This document shows, in pieces, positions 23,795-33,313 of a stretch of DNA of 64,000 nt. Origin of the DNA: Candidatus Saccharimonadota bacterium (lineage in GTDB: Bacteria > Patescibacteriota > Saccharimonadia > Saccharimonadales > Saccharimonadaceae). Below the pieces are notes generated by a model, which was not told the origin of the DNA, searched no databases, and was given only the letters and a program-made list of their open reading frames with translations. The DNA is taken from positions 165,821-229,820 of the forward strand of contig JAFRCN010000002.1 in the NCBI GenBank assembly GCA_017404335.1. The letters run 5' to 3'. How positions within the stretch are numbered: the stretch's first letter is position 1; each line of letters begins with the position of its first letter. Made by a program: the position numbers and the translations under genes.

Positions 23795-26752
23795 ATGGAT
23801 GCACTTGTACGATTCATCTTAATGCCGATCTTTTGGATTCCCGTTGTAGGGGGACTGGCATATCTGACTTATCGAAATTACAAGAAGTTAAATAAACTAA
23901 AGGTTTTAAATGTCGATTCGGTGCTTTTGATGCTCGAGATTCCACGCACAAATGACAAAAAGGAGCTCGCGGCGGAACAATTATTCGCGAGTTTGCATGG
24001 TATTTTGAGAGACAAAAGGGAATTAAGAAACTCCGGCGGGGTCCAGGAGCATTTATCATTCGAAATCGTCTCGACCGCAGGACAAATTCGGTTTTATGTT
24101 TGGGTGCCGAAAGTTTTACAGAGTTTTGTTGAGGGGCAAATCTATTCCCAGTATCCAACGGTGCAAATCTACAAAATGAACGAGGACTACGTCGATAACC
24201 GGTCGAAATACCCAGTGCAATATATGTCGGAACTAGGGTTAGTCGATAATGAAGCTTTACCGATTAAAACATTTGATAACTTCGAAGTTGACCCACTCGC
24301 AGGGATTACGGGGACTTTAGCGAAATTGAATCCCGATCGGAGCGAAGAGCTTTGGATTCAGATTTTGACGCGACCAATTGCAGATGATTGGCATAAAAAT
24401 ACAACTGATAGGTGGATAAAGAGAATAAAATCTGGAAAACGACCTTTCCTTTCGGGCGCAATCGACTGGACTTATATAATCGAGATTCTAGGGGCACTAT
24501 TTAGGCCACCGGAAGGCGGAACCGGCTCGGAAGCTAAGGTAGAATTATCTGAACGCGCCAAAACCCAAATCGCTAAAGCCGAGGAAAAGGCAACGAAGTT
24601 AGGTTATGAAGTAAAGATCCGTTTGGCGTACTTAGGACAATCCGACGTCGATGCGAAACTAAACATGCAGGCACTAGTTGGAACTTTTAAGCAATATAAT
24701 TCAACGAATCTAAACGGATTTCGGCAAGTCGGCGGGAGTTTTAATGCTTCTGACCTAGACGCCTATAAACTGCGTCAATTTAGCGACCATGGGTTTATTT
24801 TGAATATTTCAGAGCTAGCTTCGGTTTATCACCTGCCGCATACTTCGGTCGAGACGCCGAATATCGTCTGGGCAAACTCGAAGACAGCAGAGCCACCGGC
24901 TAAGCTTCCGGTTTTAACCGGCGATGCGTCGATTGACGAGAATATTTCGGCGTTTGGTCTGACTAACTTCCGGGGAATTAATCACCAATTCGGTCTACTC
25001 CGACGCGACCGCTCAAGACACGTTTACATCATCGGGCAAACTGGAGCAGGGAAAAGCGGGATGCTTGAGTTATTAGCGCTTTCTGATGTCTTTTATAATC
25101 ATGGGTATTGTATTATCGACCCGCACGGTGATTTTGCGATTGATAACTTAAAATTCGTCCCGGAATCTAGGATTCGAGACGTAGTCTACTTTAACCCGGC
25201 GGATACGGCGTTTCCAGTCGCATTTAACCCGCTCGAGATTACCGACCCGGCAAGAAAACCGAATATCTGCTCGGAGGTAATTGGGGTCTTAAAGCGGATG
25301 TTTGGTGACTCTTGGGGTCCGCGACTTGAGCATATTCTCCGCTATACCCTCCTCGCCCTACTAGACCGCCCTTCGACGACACTACTCGATATTTCTAGAT
25401 TATTAACTGATAAGGATTTTCGCAAAGAAACTTTGGATTATTGTAAGGATGTTACGGTTTTGCAATTTTGGAAACATGAGTTCGGCCAATGGAATGACAA
25501 GCAAGTCAACGAATCGATTGCGCCGGTGTTAAATAAAGTTGGAGCGTTTACGGCGAACCCGATTATTCGAAATATCATTGGGCAGCCAAAGTCGTCGTTT
25601 GATATCCGAAAAATCATGGATGAAGGCAAAATTTTAGTCGTGAATTTGTCTAAGGGTCTAATCGGCGAAGACAACGCTTCGATTCTCGGCGCGTTCTTAG
25701 TCACGAAGGTCCAGCTTGCGGCAATGTCGCGCTCAGATATCCCTTTGATCGAAAACCGTCGCCCATTTTATTTGTATGTCGACGAGTTCCAGAACTTCGC
25801 GACGGATTCTTTCGCCGTGATTCTCTCCGAAGCGCGGAAATACGGACTTAATCTCACCGTGGCGAACCAATACGTTGCCCAGATGACCGAGTCGGTCCGA
25901 GATGCGGTGTTTGGCAACGTCGGGACGACGATTTCTTTCCGAGTTTCGGCGGACGACGCTCCGATTTTAGTTAAACAGTTTGAACCAGCGTTTGAAGAGT
26001 CCGACATTATCCAGCTAAATAACCGCCATTTTGTAATCTCGATGATTATCAATGGCGAGAAAGTGCCAGCGTTTTCGGCGACGACTTTATCGATTCCAGA
26101 GTCACCAAAAGATAATTTAGAGGCAATTATTGCCCATTCGAGAGAATATTTCGCGCGTCCAAGGCTCGAGGTCGAGGCAGAAATTCGCGAGACGATTGAA
26201 CAGTCCGAGAAGTATAAGAAAGAATTAGCTGATTCGGGTAGGCAGGAAAGCCCTAAGTTGGTCATAAATACTAGGGAAGTTCCCTCTGATAATGGAATGC
26301 GGATTTCTCATGCTTCGACCGAACAAAAACCGAACTTAAAAAAGTTGAGTCCGAATACAGCTGAAGGTAAAGTCCGGAACGGGCTGAAGGATTTAAGCCG
26401 AATACTCGAAGAAAACCGCCTAAATCGCGAAAAAGACGCAGAGGGGAAAAGCGAAAAATCAAAAAGCCTGGCAGAACAAAAGGTAATCATTGAGAAAAAG
26501 GGCCCTATGATCGAGAAGAAAGGGAAAAAGAAGCGCTCGAAAAATGCCCGTAAAAACGAGAATAAGGGTAAAAAGCCTGAAAAACAGGAAAAAGCTGAGG
26601 CGGTGAAGCCGGTAATTGAATACAGAGAAAAAACAGAGGTAGAGATCGAGCCTTCGAACACGCCTATTTCCCTGGCTACCCCTGTTAAAAGAACTGATGA
26701 GTTTGCGGATAAAGATAATTCGATTGACGGATTTCTATCTATAAAACACTAA
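23795..26752 (+). CDS. VirD4/TraD-like type IV secretion ATPase
   Basis: 985 aa. N-terminal membrane span (about 5-28), a large domain of about 350 residues with no clear motif, then a HerA/FtsK-type ATPase. Walker A is IGQTGAGKSGM (about 412), followed by IIDPHGD and VVYFNPADTAFPVAFNPLE. Walker B is FYLYVDEFQNFA, followed by SEARKYGLNLTVANQYVAQM (TraM-recognition type). The last 170 residues are Lys/Glu-rich and low in complexity. This class pumps DNA or protein through the envelope. With dprA nearby it may serve DNA transfer or host interaction; no other T4SS part (VirB4, VirB6) is in the window. Confidence 0.8.
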   Translation: MDALVRFILMPIFWIPVVGGLAYLTYRNYKKLNKLKVLNVDSVLLMLEIPRTNDKKELAAEQLFASLHGILRDKRELRNSGGVQEHLSFEIVSTAGQIRFYVWVPKVLQSFVEGQIYSQYPTVQIYKMNEDYVDNRSKYPVQYMSELGLVDNEALPIKTFDNFEVDPLAGITGTLAKLNPDRSEELWIQILTRPIADDWHKNTTDRWIKRIKSGKRPFLSGAIDWTYIIEILGALFRPPEGGTGSEAKVELSERAKTQIAKAEEKATKLGYEVKIRLAYLGQSDVDAKLNMQALVGTFKQYNSTNLNGFRQVGGSFNASDLDAYKLRQFSDHGFILNISELASVYHLPHTSVETPNIVWANSKTAEPPAKLPVLTGDASIDENISAFGLTNFRGINHQFGLLRRDRSRHVYIIGQTGAGKSGMLELLALSDVFYNHGYCIIDPHGDFAIDNLKFVPESRIRDVVYFNPADTAFPVAFNPLEITDPARKPNICSEVIGVLKRMFGDSWGPRLEHILRYTLLALLDRPSTTLLDISRLLTDKDFRKETLDYCKDVTVLQFWKHEFGQWNDKQVNESIAPVLNKVGAFTANPIIRNIIGQPKSSFDIRKIMDEGKILVVNLSKGLIGEDNASILGAFLVTKVQLAAMSRSDIPLIENRRPFYLYVDEFQNFATDSFAVILSEARKYGLNLTVANQYVAQMTESVRDAVFGNVGTTISFRVSADDAPILVKQFEPAFEESDIIQLNNRHFVISMIINGEKVPAFSATTLSIPESPKDNLEAIIAHSREYFARPRLEVEAEIRETIEQSEKYKKELADSGRQESPKLVINTREVPSDNGMRISHASTEQKPNLKKLSPNTAEGKVRNGLKDLSRILEENRLNREKDAEGKSEKSKSLAEQKVIIEKKGPMIEKKGKKKRSKNARKNENKGKKPEKQEKAEAVKPVIEYREKTEVEIEPSNTPISLATPVKRTDEFADKDNSIDGFLSIKH

Positions 26753-26757
26753 CCCTT

Positions 26758-26830
26758 AAACAAAACCATCATATTTTCTTCAGCGTGGACCTGAAATTTT
26801 AAGCTTCACAAAATATGTTGGTTTTGTTTT
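26758..26830. terminator. Long inverted repeat after the VirD4-like gene
   Basis: AAACAAAACCA/TGGTTTTGTTT with an inner CATATTTT/AAAATATG; T-run on the plus strand. Probably a terminator with a 30-nt unpaired loop. Confidence 0.6.
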
Positions 26831-26832
26831 TG

Positions 26833-27066
26833 CTTATGGTTTTAATGTCGCACAATACACATTTTACGACATTGCGGTTATGGTAAAAAGACGGGTAAAC
26901 AATCGTCTTTTAGGGCTCGATAATTCTAGCGGACCGGGAAATAGCCCTGTTTAATGATTCCAAAGCTCGTCCATATGTTCATTTCTAATATTCAGGTCCA
27001 TATGCTTTGAAGGCTTCTACTAAGGTTTTATTCGTGATTGTTTCGCGCCATGTTATTCTTTAAACC
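26833..27066. other. Non-coding stretch with small repeats
   Basis: No gene seen. Holds an AAAAGACG/CGTCTTTT hairpin (about 26888-26913) and a 9-nt direct repeat GTCCATATG twice about 27 nt apart (26970-27005). No promoter or RNA family is recognised. Confidence 0.4.
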
Positions 27067-27240
27067 ATAAAATAATCAAGGAATTCTTCGCGGTTCGCTC
27101 ACGTCCGAAATTTTTCATGAATTTCTTAACGAAAAAATCGCTCGTCTCACGCCGGATGGGGGTCTCGCGAGACGATTTTTCCTAAAATTCATGAAAAATA
27201 TCGGGTTCGCTCAATACTCAGAATTTCTTGATTATTTTAT
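27067..27240 (+). repeat. Family B hairpin element, copy B1
   Basis: 174 bp, nearly all base-paired: outer ATAAAATAATCAAG/CTTGATTATTTTAT, middle TTTTTCATGAATTT/AAATTCATGAAAAA, inner AAAAATCG/CGATTTTT. The apex holds the family core GTCTCACGCCGGATGG then GGGTCTCG, and the right arm has GGGTTCGCTCAATACTCA. Intergenic between convergent genes. Confidence 0.9.
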
Positions 27241-27397
27241 ACATTAAATGACTTTTTGGTCGATTTGGTCAATTTTAACGTTTTTGGGTGGATTTTTCGC
27301 GATTTGACAATTCCCCTTCTTTATTTCCCTTTTTTGTGTTTTTCCCTGTTTTTCGGTAATTTCGACCGCGCTTTGATGTTTTTCACCCTGTTATAAC

Positions 27398-27457
27398 CCG
27401 AACAGAAACCGAACAAAAGGGGGATTAAACGGAATCGAACAAAAACCGAACAGAAAC
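27398..27457. repeat. Cluster of CCGAACA repeats
   Basis: Four near-copies of (C/T)CGAACA(G/A)AAA in 60 bp (27398, 27409, 27435, 27446), right after the end of the ftsQ-like gene. The role is unknown; they could be protein-binding half-sites. Confidence 0.5.
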
Positions 27458-27467
27458 TAATTCCCTC

Positions 27468-28100
27468 CTATTTCCAATAGGCTTTGCCTTCGATGCGGAC
27501 GTCGATATAGGAAAAATCGGTAATTCCCCGCTCCGCGAGATAGCGAATCATACGGTCGATATCTTCGGCGGTAACACCAGAACCGCGGTCGGTTAGAGCC
27601 TTAATAAAGCCGGTGTAGCCGTCGAGATAAATGTCGACCTCGCGGACGGTGCCGGTAGGAATAATGGCTTTCGTCGGAGTATAACCGAGGGCGCGAAGGT
27701 CGACTTCGAGCATACCGATATATTCGGACATCCGGCTAGTCAAAGTGCCGCCGGTCGCAGAGGAATCCTCGTCAACAACTTCGATAGTTGGAGCGTAAGG
27801 AACAGCGACGACGCTTCGGTAGGGGTCGGGAGAGTTGTCTGAGGTAAAAGCGAGAAAAAGTAATACCAAAATCACGGCGCCACCGAGAAAACCGAGCGAA
27901 ATCGAGATAATCCGGAGGCGTCTGGAACGCTCCTCTAACCTGCGATTATTCGCGCGCTCAGAGGCGGTTTCGAGCTTTTCGCGCTCTTCGGCGATGGTAC
28001 GGCCGGCGCGGAAGGTCGACTTTTGGTGCATTTTTCGCCGGACGAGCTCGGGAGCGGGAGACGAAGCAGGCGCGCCTTTAATTGCCGGTTTTTTTCGCAT
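27468..28100 (-). CDS. FtsQ/DivIB-like cell division protein
   Basis: 210 aa. Basic cytoplasmic N-terminus (1-65), one membrane span (about 67-88, ISLGFLGGAVILVLLFLAF), then an outer domain ending DFSYIDVRIEGKAYWK, the usual closing strand pattern of FtsQ. It is the last gene of the division cluster behind murG, the normal place for ftsQ. The POTRA-like part is shorter and poorly conserved. The call rests on topology, ending and position rather than strong sequence likeness. Overlaps neither neighbour; murG stops one base upstream of its start. Confidence 0.65.
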   Translation of the reverse strand: MRKKPAIKGAPASSPAPELVRRKMHQKSTFRAGRTIAEEREKLETASERANNRRLEERSRRLRIISISLGFLGGAVILVLLFLAFTSDNSPDPYRSVVAVPYAPTIEVVDEDSSATGGTLTSRMSEYIGMLEVDLRALGYTPTKAIIPTGTVREVDIYLDGYTGFIKALTDRGSGVTAEDIDRMIRYLAERGITDFSYIDVRIEGKAYWK

Positions 28101-28101
28101 C

Positions 28102-29331
28102 TTAGATTTCTCCTAGAATAATATCGGCAAGGGTCGAGGCGGCATCGGATTTGGCTTCAAGAGCGAGAGCGTCGGCGAGGTCGGCACGCTTTCTCGGACT
28201 ATGAATCAAGGTGCGGATTTTCTCGAGAAGGATAGTCGGGTTATCGGCCATTTCGTAGTCGTCGACGACCACGGCAGCATTTTTTTCTTCGAGGCGGAGA
28301 GCGTTCTTAACTTGATGTTTACCGGGAAGCGGAGCGAACGGGACGAGGATGGTCGCCTTTTTAAGGCGGGCCATTTCGGCGATGGTCGTCGCGCCAGCAC
28401 GCGAGACTACGACATCGGCGGCGCCGAGTAGCTCATCCATCGTGGTGTTAAACTCCCACATACGGAAATTAGATTCTAGACTAGCCTTATCCCAGTTTTC
28501 GTATTCTTTTAAGTCAATCATATCTTCATAGTGCTTGCGCCCGGCGACAAGACCAACAGAGGTGAACTTCAAGAGCTCGGGGAGAATCGCACGGGTGGCA
28601 ATGTTTAGATTCTCGGCACCCTGCGAACCGCCAGTAATCACTACAAGAGGCTTATCGGGATTAAAAGAGAAGGCTTTTTTGAGCGAGAGCTGTTTCGTTG
28701 GCGAGACAGGCTTGAATTCGGGGCCGACGGGGATACCCGTCCAGACGTAGTTAGGGTGCTTCTCCTTCCAATCATCGGGAATCGGCATGCCGAAGGCGAC
28801 GGTTTTAGCCTTTTTCATTAGAATGCGGTTCGCGAGACCAGCAACGACGTCGGACTCGTGGATGATATAGGGGATTTTGAAAAGGCGAGCGACGAGACCG
28901 ACTGGTAAACAGACGTAGCCACCTTTAAGGAAAATAACTTTCGGGCGATTTTTGGGGGGGAGGAGGCGGAAAAAAGCAGTAATAATCCCGGCAATAAAGC
29001 CGAAAAAGCCGAAAATGTTACCAAAAATGAGGTCTTTTAAAGTGTATTCGATATGAATAAAATAATCTTTAAATTTCCAGTTCGCGTAGCGGTGAAATTT
29101 ACCAGAAGGGATTTTGCGAACGCGAATGTAAGGGTCCTTGCGACGACGGACGGTTTTTTCGCCCCATTCGACGCCGATTTCAGTCGTGAGTTTCGTTACA
29201 TTCTTGTAGTATTTATGGTCGGTCCAAAATTCAACCTCGGTACGAGGTTTTTTCGATAAAATCTCACGAACTACGGCGACCGCGGGTGTGATGTGGCCCC
29301 CCGACCCTCCGCCGACTACTAGTATCTTCAT
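28102..29331 (-). CDS. murG: UDP-GlcNAc:lipid I transferase MurG
   Basis: 409 aa from ATG 29331, with GGAAGGA upstream; the longer frame lies inside ftsW. Adds GlcNAc to lipid I at the inner membrane face. Motifs: VVGGGSGGHITPAVAV at the N-terminus, GGYVCLPVGLVARLFKIPYIIHESD, GGSQGAENLN, and SRAGATTIAEMARLKKATILVPFAPLPGKHQ. About 50 aa longer than E. coli MurG owing to inserts near 35-115. The coding start overlaps the end of ftsW by 68 bp, marking tight coupling. Confidence 0.93.
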   Translation of the reverse strand: MKILVVGGGSGGHITPAVAVVREILSKKPRTEVEFWTDHKYYKNVTKLTTEIGVEWGEKTVRRRKDPYIRVRKIPSGKFHRYANWKFKDYFIHIEYTLKDLIFGNIFGFFGFIAGIITAFFRLLPPKNRPKVIFLKGGYVCLPVGLVARLFKIPYIIHESDVVAGLANRILMKKAKTVAFGMPIPDDWKEKHPNYVWTGIPVGPEFKPVSPTKQLSLKKAFSFNPDKPLVVITGGSQGAENLNIATRAILPELLKFTSVGLVAGRKHYEDMIDLKEYENWDKASLESNFRMWEFNTTMDELLGAADVVVSRAGATTIAEMARLKKATILVPFAPLPGKHQVKNALRLEEKNAAVVVDDYEMADNPTILLEKIRTLIHSPRKRADLADALALEAKSDAASTLADIILGEI

Positions 29332-30487
29332 GTTTAGTTCCTTCCCTACTAGTATAACACGAAAGTTGTAAAACGAGACCAATTGCGAAAGAAATAAAGA
29401 GCATACTTGTGCCACCGTAAGAGAGGAGCGGGAGAGTAATGCCAGTCACGGGGACGAGACCAGTCATCGCGGCGATGTTAACGACGACCTGGGCGAGAGT
29501 CCAGGAGAAGACGCCGACGACGAGGAGGCGATTCTCGCTATCTTCGGTATGCTCGGCGACTTTTAGCATATGGGTCAGCATCGCGCCGAAAATAAAAATA
29601 ATCACAAACAGGCCGACGAAGCCGAAGGTTTCGCCCATGACGGCAAAAACGGAGTCGTTAATCGACTCGGGAAGATAGCCAGTCGCCTGGACGGAGTTAC
29701 CAATACCGACGCCGGTAAAACCGCCGGTGCCGATAGCGAGCATGGCGTTGTCAATATGGTAGGTTGAATCGGAGGATTCGCTACCGGTAAGGGTCGCAAT
29801 CCAGGCGTCGACACGCTTCATGCGGTGTGCCGAAGTTGCAACAAGACCGACGGCAACAACAACGGTTGCGACGAGAAAAATGAGATATTGTTTCATCGGG
29901 ACGCCGGAAATCAGGAGCATGCCGAAGACAATGGCGACGAGAGCGACCCCGGTACCGAGATCGCCCTGCGCGACGACGACGAGGAGGAGTGAAAGCCCGG
30001 AAATAAACAGAAGCGGAAGCCAAAATTCTTTGAGGTCGCCGATAGCTCCCTCTTTTTTCTTGCGCGTAAAGAAATCGGCAAGATAAATTACGATGGCGAT
30101 TTTTAAAATCTCGGCGGGCTGGAAGCTAAAACCGCCGAGGTTAAACCAGCGACATTCGCCGAGCTCACATTTCGCGAGCGAAGAACCGGATTTTGCAAGA
30201 ATCCAAAGCAAGACCGAAAGTGAAAGAGCTACGATAAGGAGAGGTTTAGCGAATTTTTGGACAGTTTTGATCGGAATGACTTTAAAAGCTAAGAAAAAAA
30301 CTATTAAGGAAAGGACGACGGAGCGGAGCTGACCGAGGAAAAAATAATTGGGGTCGTAATTGCCGCCATAGGCATTGTTGAGAACGTTGGCACGAAGAGG
30401 ACTTAGAGCGTAGATTACGACAAGACCTAGCGCCATTAACCCGAGCGTCGAGAATAAGATTACTAAATCTGATTTATGCTTTCTCAA
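29264..30487 (-). CDS. ftsW: SEDS glycosyltransferase FtsW
   Basis: 407 aa. I place the start at TTG 30487: it overlaps the mraY stop as TTGA and sits 6 nt after a GGAGG site. An upstream ATG at 30550 lies deep in mraY without such a site. Ten hydrophobic segments; polymerises lipid II into glycan strands with its PBP2/FtsI partner. Family marks include GGFSFQPAEILKIA, AQGDLGTG, GNSVQATGYLPESINDSVFAVMGETFGFVG and PVTGITLPLLSYGGTSML. The tail of 30 residues is polar and overlaps murG. Confidence 0.93.
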   Translation of the reverse strand: MRKHKSDLVILFSTLGLMALGLVVIYALSPLRANVLNNAYGGNYDPNYFFLGQLRSVVLSLIVFFLAFKVIPIKTVQKFAKPLLIVALSLSVLLWILAKSGSSLAKCELGECRWFNLGGFSFQPAEILKIAIVIYLADFFTRKKKEGAIGDLKEFWLPLLFISGLSLLLVVVAQGDLGTGVALVAIVFGMLLISGVPMKQYLIFLVATVVVAVGLVATSAHRMKRVDAWIATLTGSESSDSTYHIDNAMLAIGTGGFTGVGIGNSVQATGYLPESINDSVFAVMGETFGFVGLFVIIFIFGAMLTHMLKVAEHTEDSENRLLVVGVFSWTLAQVVVNIAAMTGLVPVTGITLPLLSYGGTSMLFISFAIGLVLQLSCYTSREGTKHEDTSSRRRVGGPHHTRGRRSS

Positions 30488-31506
30488 ATCGCGCCTCCGG
30501 TCGCGGCGATAAAGATGCCCAAGATCGCACAAACGCCGGCGATAATCCAAAACCGCATGACAATTTTTGCTTCACCCCAACCGATAGCTTCGAGATGATG
30601 ATGAATCGGGGCACAGAGGAAGATTTTGCGGTGGAAGAATTTTTTAGAGGTGAGCTGGAGAAGACTTGAACCGGTATCAATAACGAAAACGAGGCCGATA
30701 ATCGGAAGCAGGAGGAAGGAATTCGTCATCATAGCTACAACACCAAGGCCGGCACCGAGAGCGAATGAACCGGTATCACCCATCATAAAGCGGGCAGGTG
30801 GAACATTAAACCAAATATAGCTAAGAAGCCAGCCGACTATCGTCATGCAGAAGCCGAAGAGATAAATCTGACCCTGAAAAAGAGCGATGACGCCGAAAGC
30901 GCCGTACGCCAACATCGCAAGACCTCCGGAGAGACCGTCGAGACCGTCGGAAATATTGACCGCGTTTGAGGTTGCGACGACGGCGAAGGCAAAAATTAAG
31001 GTCATGATGACCGCACCGAGCTCGAAACTGCCGAAAAACGGCACTAAAATCGAAGTCCAGCCGAGCTTCACAGTAAAAAACCAGCCGAGGAGAAGGCCGA
31101 CGACAGAAATCATGAAAAATTTCATTGGACCTCTTAGCCCAGCTGCACCGCGACCGGAGCCAAAAATGTTAATACAATCGTCCACTACGCCAACGAAAGC
31201 ACCACCGAGAAAACCGGTTAAGGGGAGCCAGGTCTGGCCACGATCGAGGTTGAACGCCCAAGTTACGATAGTTACTGCGGCTACGCCGACGAGGCCGGCC
31301 ATAGTCGGAAAAACGTGCTTGAATTTGTGCGCGTGGAGTTTCGTCATAATCGGGAGAGCTTTGCCGTCGACGGTGGTTTTTTTCTGCTTTTTCCAGAATT
31401 TGTATTTATAAGCAAAATGCGTATAGAAAGGGGTGAGGGCCATCGATAATAAGAAGCTGGCAAGAGCCAGTAAGAGCCCATAGAACATTTCATCATTGAT
31501 TGTCAT
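30484..31506 (-). CDS. mraY: Phospho-MurNAc-pentapeptide transferase MraY
   Basis: 340 aa. Makes lipid I from UDP-MurNAc-pentapeptide and undecaprenyl phosphate. Ten hydrophobic segments with the conserved VDDCINIFG, NAVNISDGLDGLSGG and FMMGDTGSFALGAGLG acidic motifs, and the CAPIHHHLEAIGW histidine motif. It has its own -10 box 6 nt before ATG, so the distal half of the division cluster can be transcribed separately from the PBP gene. Confidence 0.96.
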   Translation of the reverse strand: MTINDEMFYGLLLALASFLLSMALTPFYTHFAYKYKFWKKQKKTTVDGKALPIMTKLHAHKFKHVFPTMAGLVGVAAVTIVTWAFNLDRGQTWLPLTGFLGGAFVGVVDDCINIFGSGRGAAGLRGPMKFFMISVVGLLLGWFFTVKLGWTSILVPFFGSFELGAVIMTLIFAFAVVATSNAVNISDGLDGLSGGLAMLAYGAFGVIALFQGQIYLFGFCMTIVGWLLSYIWFNVPPARFMMGDTGSFALGAGLGVVAMMTNSFLLLPIIGLVFVIDTGSSLLQLTSKKFFHRKIFLCAPIHHHLEAIGWGEAKIVMRFWIIAGVCAILGIFIAATGGAI

Positions 31507-31512
31507 ATATAT

Positions 31513-31518
31513 ATTATA
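31513..31518 (-). promoter_or_regulatory. -10 box, leaderless mraY
   Basis: TATAAT on the minus strand, 6 nt before ATG 31506; overlaps the stop region of the PBP gene. Confidence 0.7.
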
Positions 31519-33313
31519 CCCCAGGTTTTAATTTTGTATAGTTTATTACGAAATTTGAGAGGTCGTCGAAAAGGCTCATGGCGTCACCGCTACCGACGGC
31601 CTGACCTTCGCCCCACATTTTGGTTAAGATGACGTATTCGGGTAGGGCGCCGGTCGGGGCGATGAAGCCGGCGTAGCCACCGACAAGTTCGCTCATCGTA
31701 TCGTCGTAAGCGCCGTTTTTGACGACCTGAGCGGTACCGGATTTACCGCCGATGTCGTAACCGGAACGGTCGATGCCGTAACGGGCTTTGTAATCGCGGT
31801 TATGAATCAGCATTTCGCGCATAGTGGCGGACGTCTCGTCGCTTAGAATCTTACTCTCAGCGGGTCCTGCCGGCGACTCTCCCTCCCCAAAATTTTTGCT
31901 TCGCAAAACATTTTGGGGTCCCCTTCCGTCGCCGTCACCCGCTGATGTAACATACTTAACCACCGAGGGAGTGCGCCAGTAGCCGCCGTTGACGACGGCG
32001 GAGAAGGCGGTGGCGGTTTGGATCATGGTTAGGCTGAGGTTTTGACCAAAAGTCATGTTGGCGTAAGTCGAATCGCGGCCCCAGCCTTCGTTCGGGTCGG
32101 GAATGAAGCCGGTTGCTTCGGAAATCTCGATACCAGTAGGTCGACCTAAGCGGAATTTATTATAATAATAGTCATAGAGTTTTTCGCGACCTTGCTGGGT
32201 GATTGAATTAGGGTTGCCGCCGAGGAGCCGAAGGGCCTGAATCGAGCCGGTATTAAGCGACCAATAGAGCGCGGTGCGCATGTCGATGGTCCCGTAGAGG
32301 CTTGAGCGAGTTTCGGCGTTCCAAATTTTCCAATCATCAACAACAGTGTAATGTTCGTTAAAATAGGTCGTCCAAGGAGTCATGGCGCCTTCTTCGAGGG
32401 CGGCGGAGAAGGCGAAAGTTTTGCAAATCGAAGCCGGCTCATAAGGAACGTCGGTCGTATAGTTTAGATAAATTGAAGCGTCTTCGACGTAAGCGTAATT
32501 GCCCGGATCGTAATTCGGGAGACTAGACATCGCAATGACTTCGCCGGTTTGGGGCTTCATAATAATCACCGACGCATTCGTCGCGACGCTAGAATTAAGG
32601 TGCTCCGCCATGATTTCTTCGGTTCCCTTTTCGAGACCGCGGTCGATACTAAGGACTACATCTTTGCCATCTTCGGCAGGAATTTTAATGTTGTCGTTAC
32701 CGATACTGAGGGCTACGTTATTGATATCGGAAGTGGTTTTTAGAAGACCGTTTTTACCAGACAGAAGCTCATTTAGGGAGCCTTCGACGCCGTATTGGCC
32801 GACGCCGTCCAGATTAACGAACCCGAGAAGCCCTGACGCCATTTCGCCTTCGGGATAGACCCGGCGATTGGTTTTTTGGAACCAGACGGCGCCAATTCCC
32901 TCTTCGGCGATTTTCTCGGCGATTTCGCGCGGAACATTTTTTGCGACAATTGCATATCTTAGACCTTCGGTTCCGTAGATTTTTTCTAGGTCGGCCGTAA
33001 TATAATCTTTGGCGTATGATGAAAGCGCGTCAAAAATTGCCGTTTTTTCGGTCACGGCGGGATCGATGATGATTTGATAAACGGTTTGATTTAAGACGAC
33101 CGGGGTGGGTTCGCCTTGATCCATCATGTAGATTTCGCCACGCCGGGCAGGGATTTCTTCGAGGAGGGTGTGCTTTTCGTCGGCCTTCGCAACCCAGGCG
33201 TCGTGCTCGATAATCTGGATGAAAAAAAGCCGCACCAAAATCACAGCGAGGGCGAAAACAACCACTCGATTTAAGATTTTAATGCGGGAAAATGATTTCT
33301 TATTCTGTGGCAT
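31514..33313 (-). CDS. ftsI: Penicillin-binding protein 2 / FtsI with an in-frame repeat insertion
   Basis: 599 aa from ATG 33313, which overlaps the end of the ftsL-like gene by 14 bp; an ATG at 33373 is possible. Transpeptidase that cross-links septal peptidoglycan. One membrane span (about 14-34), a dimerisation domain (RRGEIYMMD), then the catalytic domain: SxxK in EPASICKTF, SxN in WSLNTGS, KSGT in GGKSGTAQVV. Between SVVKYVTSAG and SKILSDETSATMREM lies about 28 residues (GDGRGPQNVLRSKNFGEGE...) encoded by repeat copy A2 read on its complementary strand. Homologues normally pass directly across this point. Confidence 0.93.
   Translation of the reverse strand: MPQNKKSFSRIKILNRVVVFALAVILVRLFFIQIIEHDAWVAKADEKHTLLEEIPARRGEIYMMDQGEPTPVVLNQTVYQIIIDPAVTEKTAIFDALSSYAKDYITADLEKIYGTEGLRYAIVAKNVPREIAEKIAEEGIGAVWFQKTNRRVYPEGEMASGLLGFVNLDGVGQYGVEGSLNELLSGKNGLLKTTSDINNVALSIGNDNIKIPAEDGKDVVLSIDRGLEKGTEEIMAEHLNSSVATNASVIIMKPQTGEVIAMSSLPNYDPGNYAYVEDASIYLNYTTDVPYEPASICKTFAFSAALEEGAMTPWTTYFNEHYTVVDDWKIWNAETRSSLYGTIDMRTALYWSLNTGSIQALRLLGGNPNSITQQGREKLYDYYYNKFRLGRPTGIEISEATGFIPDPNEGWGRDSTYANMTFGQNLSLTMIQTATAFSAVVNGGYWRTPSVVKYVTSAGDGDGRGPQNVLRSKNFGEGESPAGPAESKILSDETSATMREMLIHNRDYKARYGIDRSGYDIGGKSGTAQVVKNGAYDDTMSELVGGYAGFIAPTGALPEYVILTKMWGEGQAVGSGDAMSLFDDLSNFVINYTKLKPGV
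31857..31945 (+). repeat. Family A palindromic element, copy A2, inside ftsI
   Basis: 89 bp. Arms TCAGCGGGT/ACCCGCTGA, CGGCGAC/GTCGCCG; core CCCCAAAATTTTTGC TTCG plus complement ending TTTTGGGG. Same orientation as the other copies although the host gene runs the other way. It is in frame, with no stop created. Confidence 0.92.

Noticed and set aside
26833-27066. Possible tmRNA or RNase P RNA in the gap after the VirD4-like gene
   Set aside because: Hairpins are present, but none of the conserved core motifs of these RNAs and no promoter could be found.
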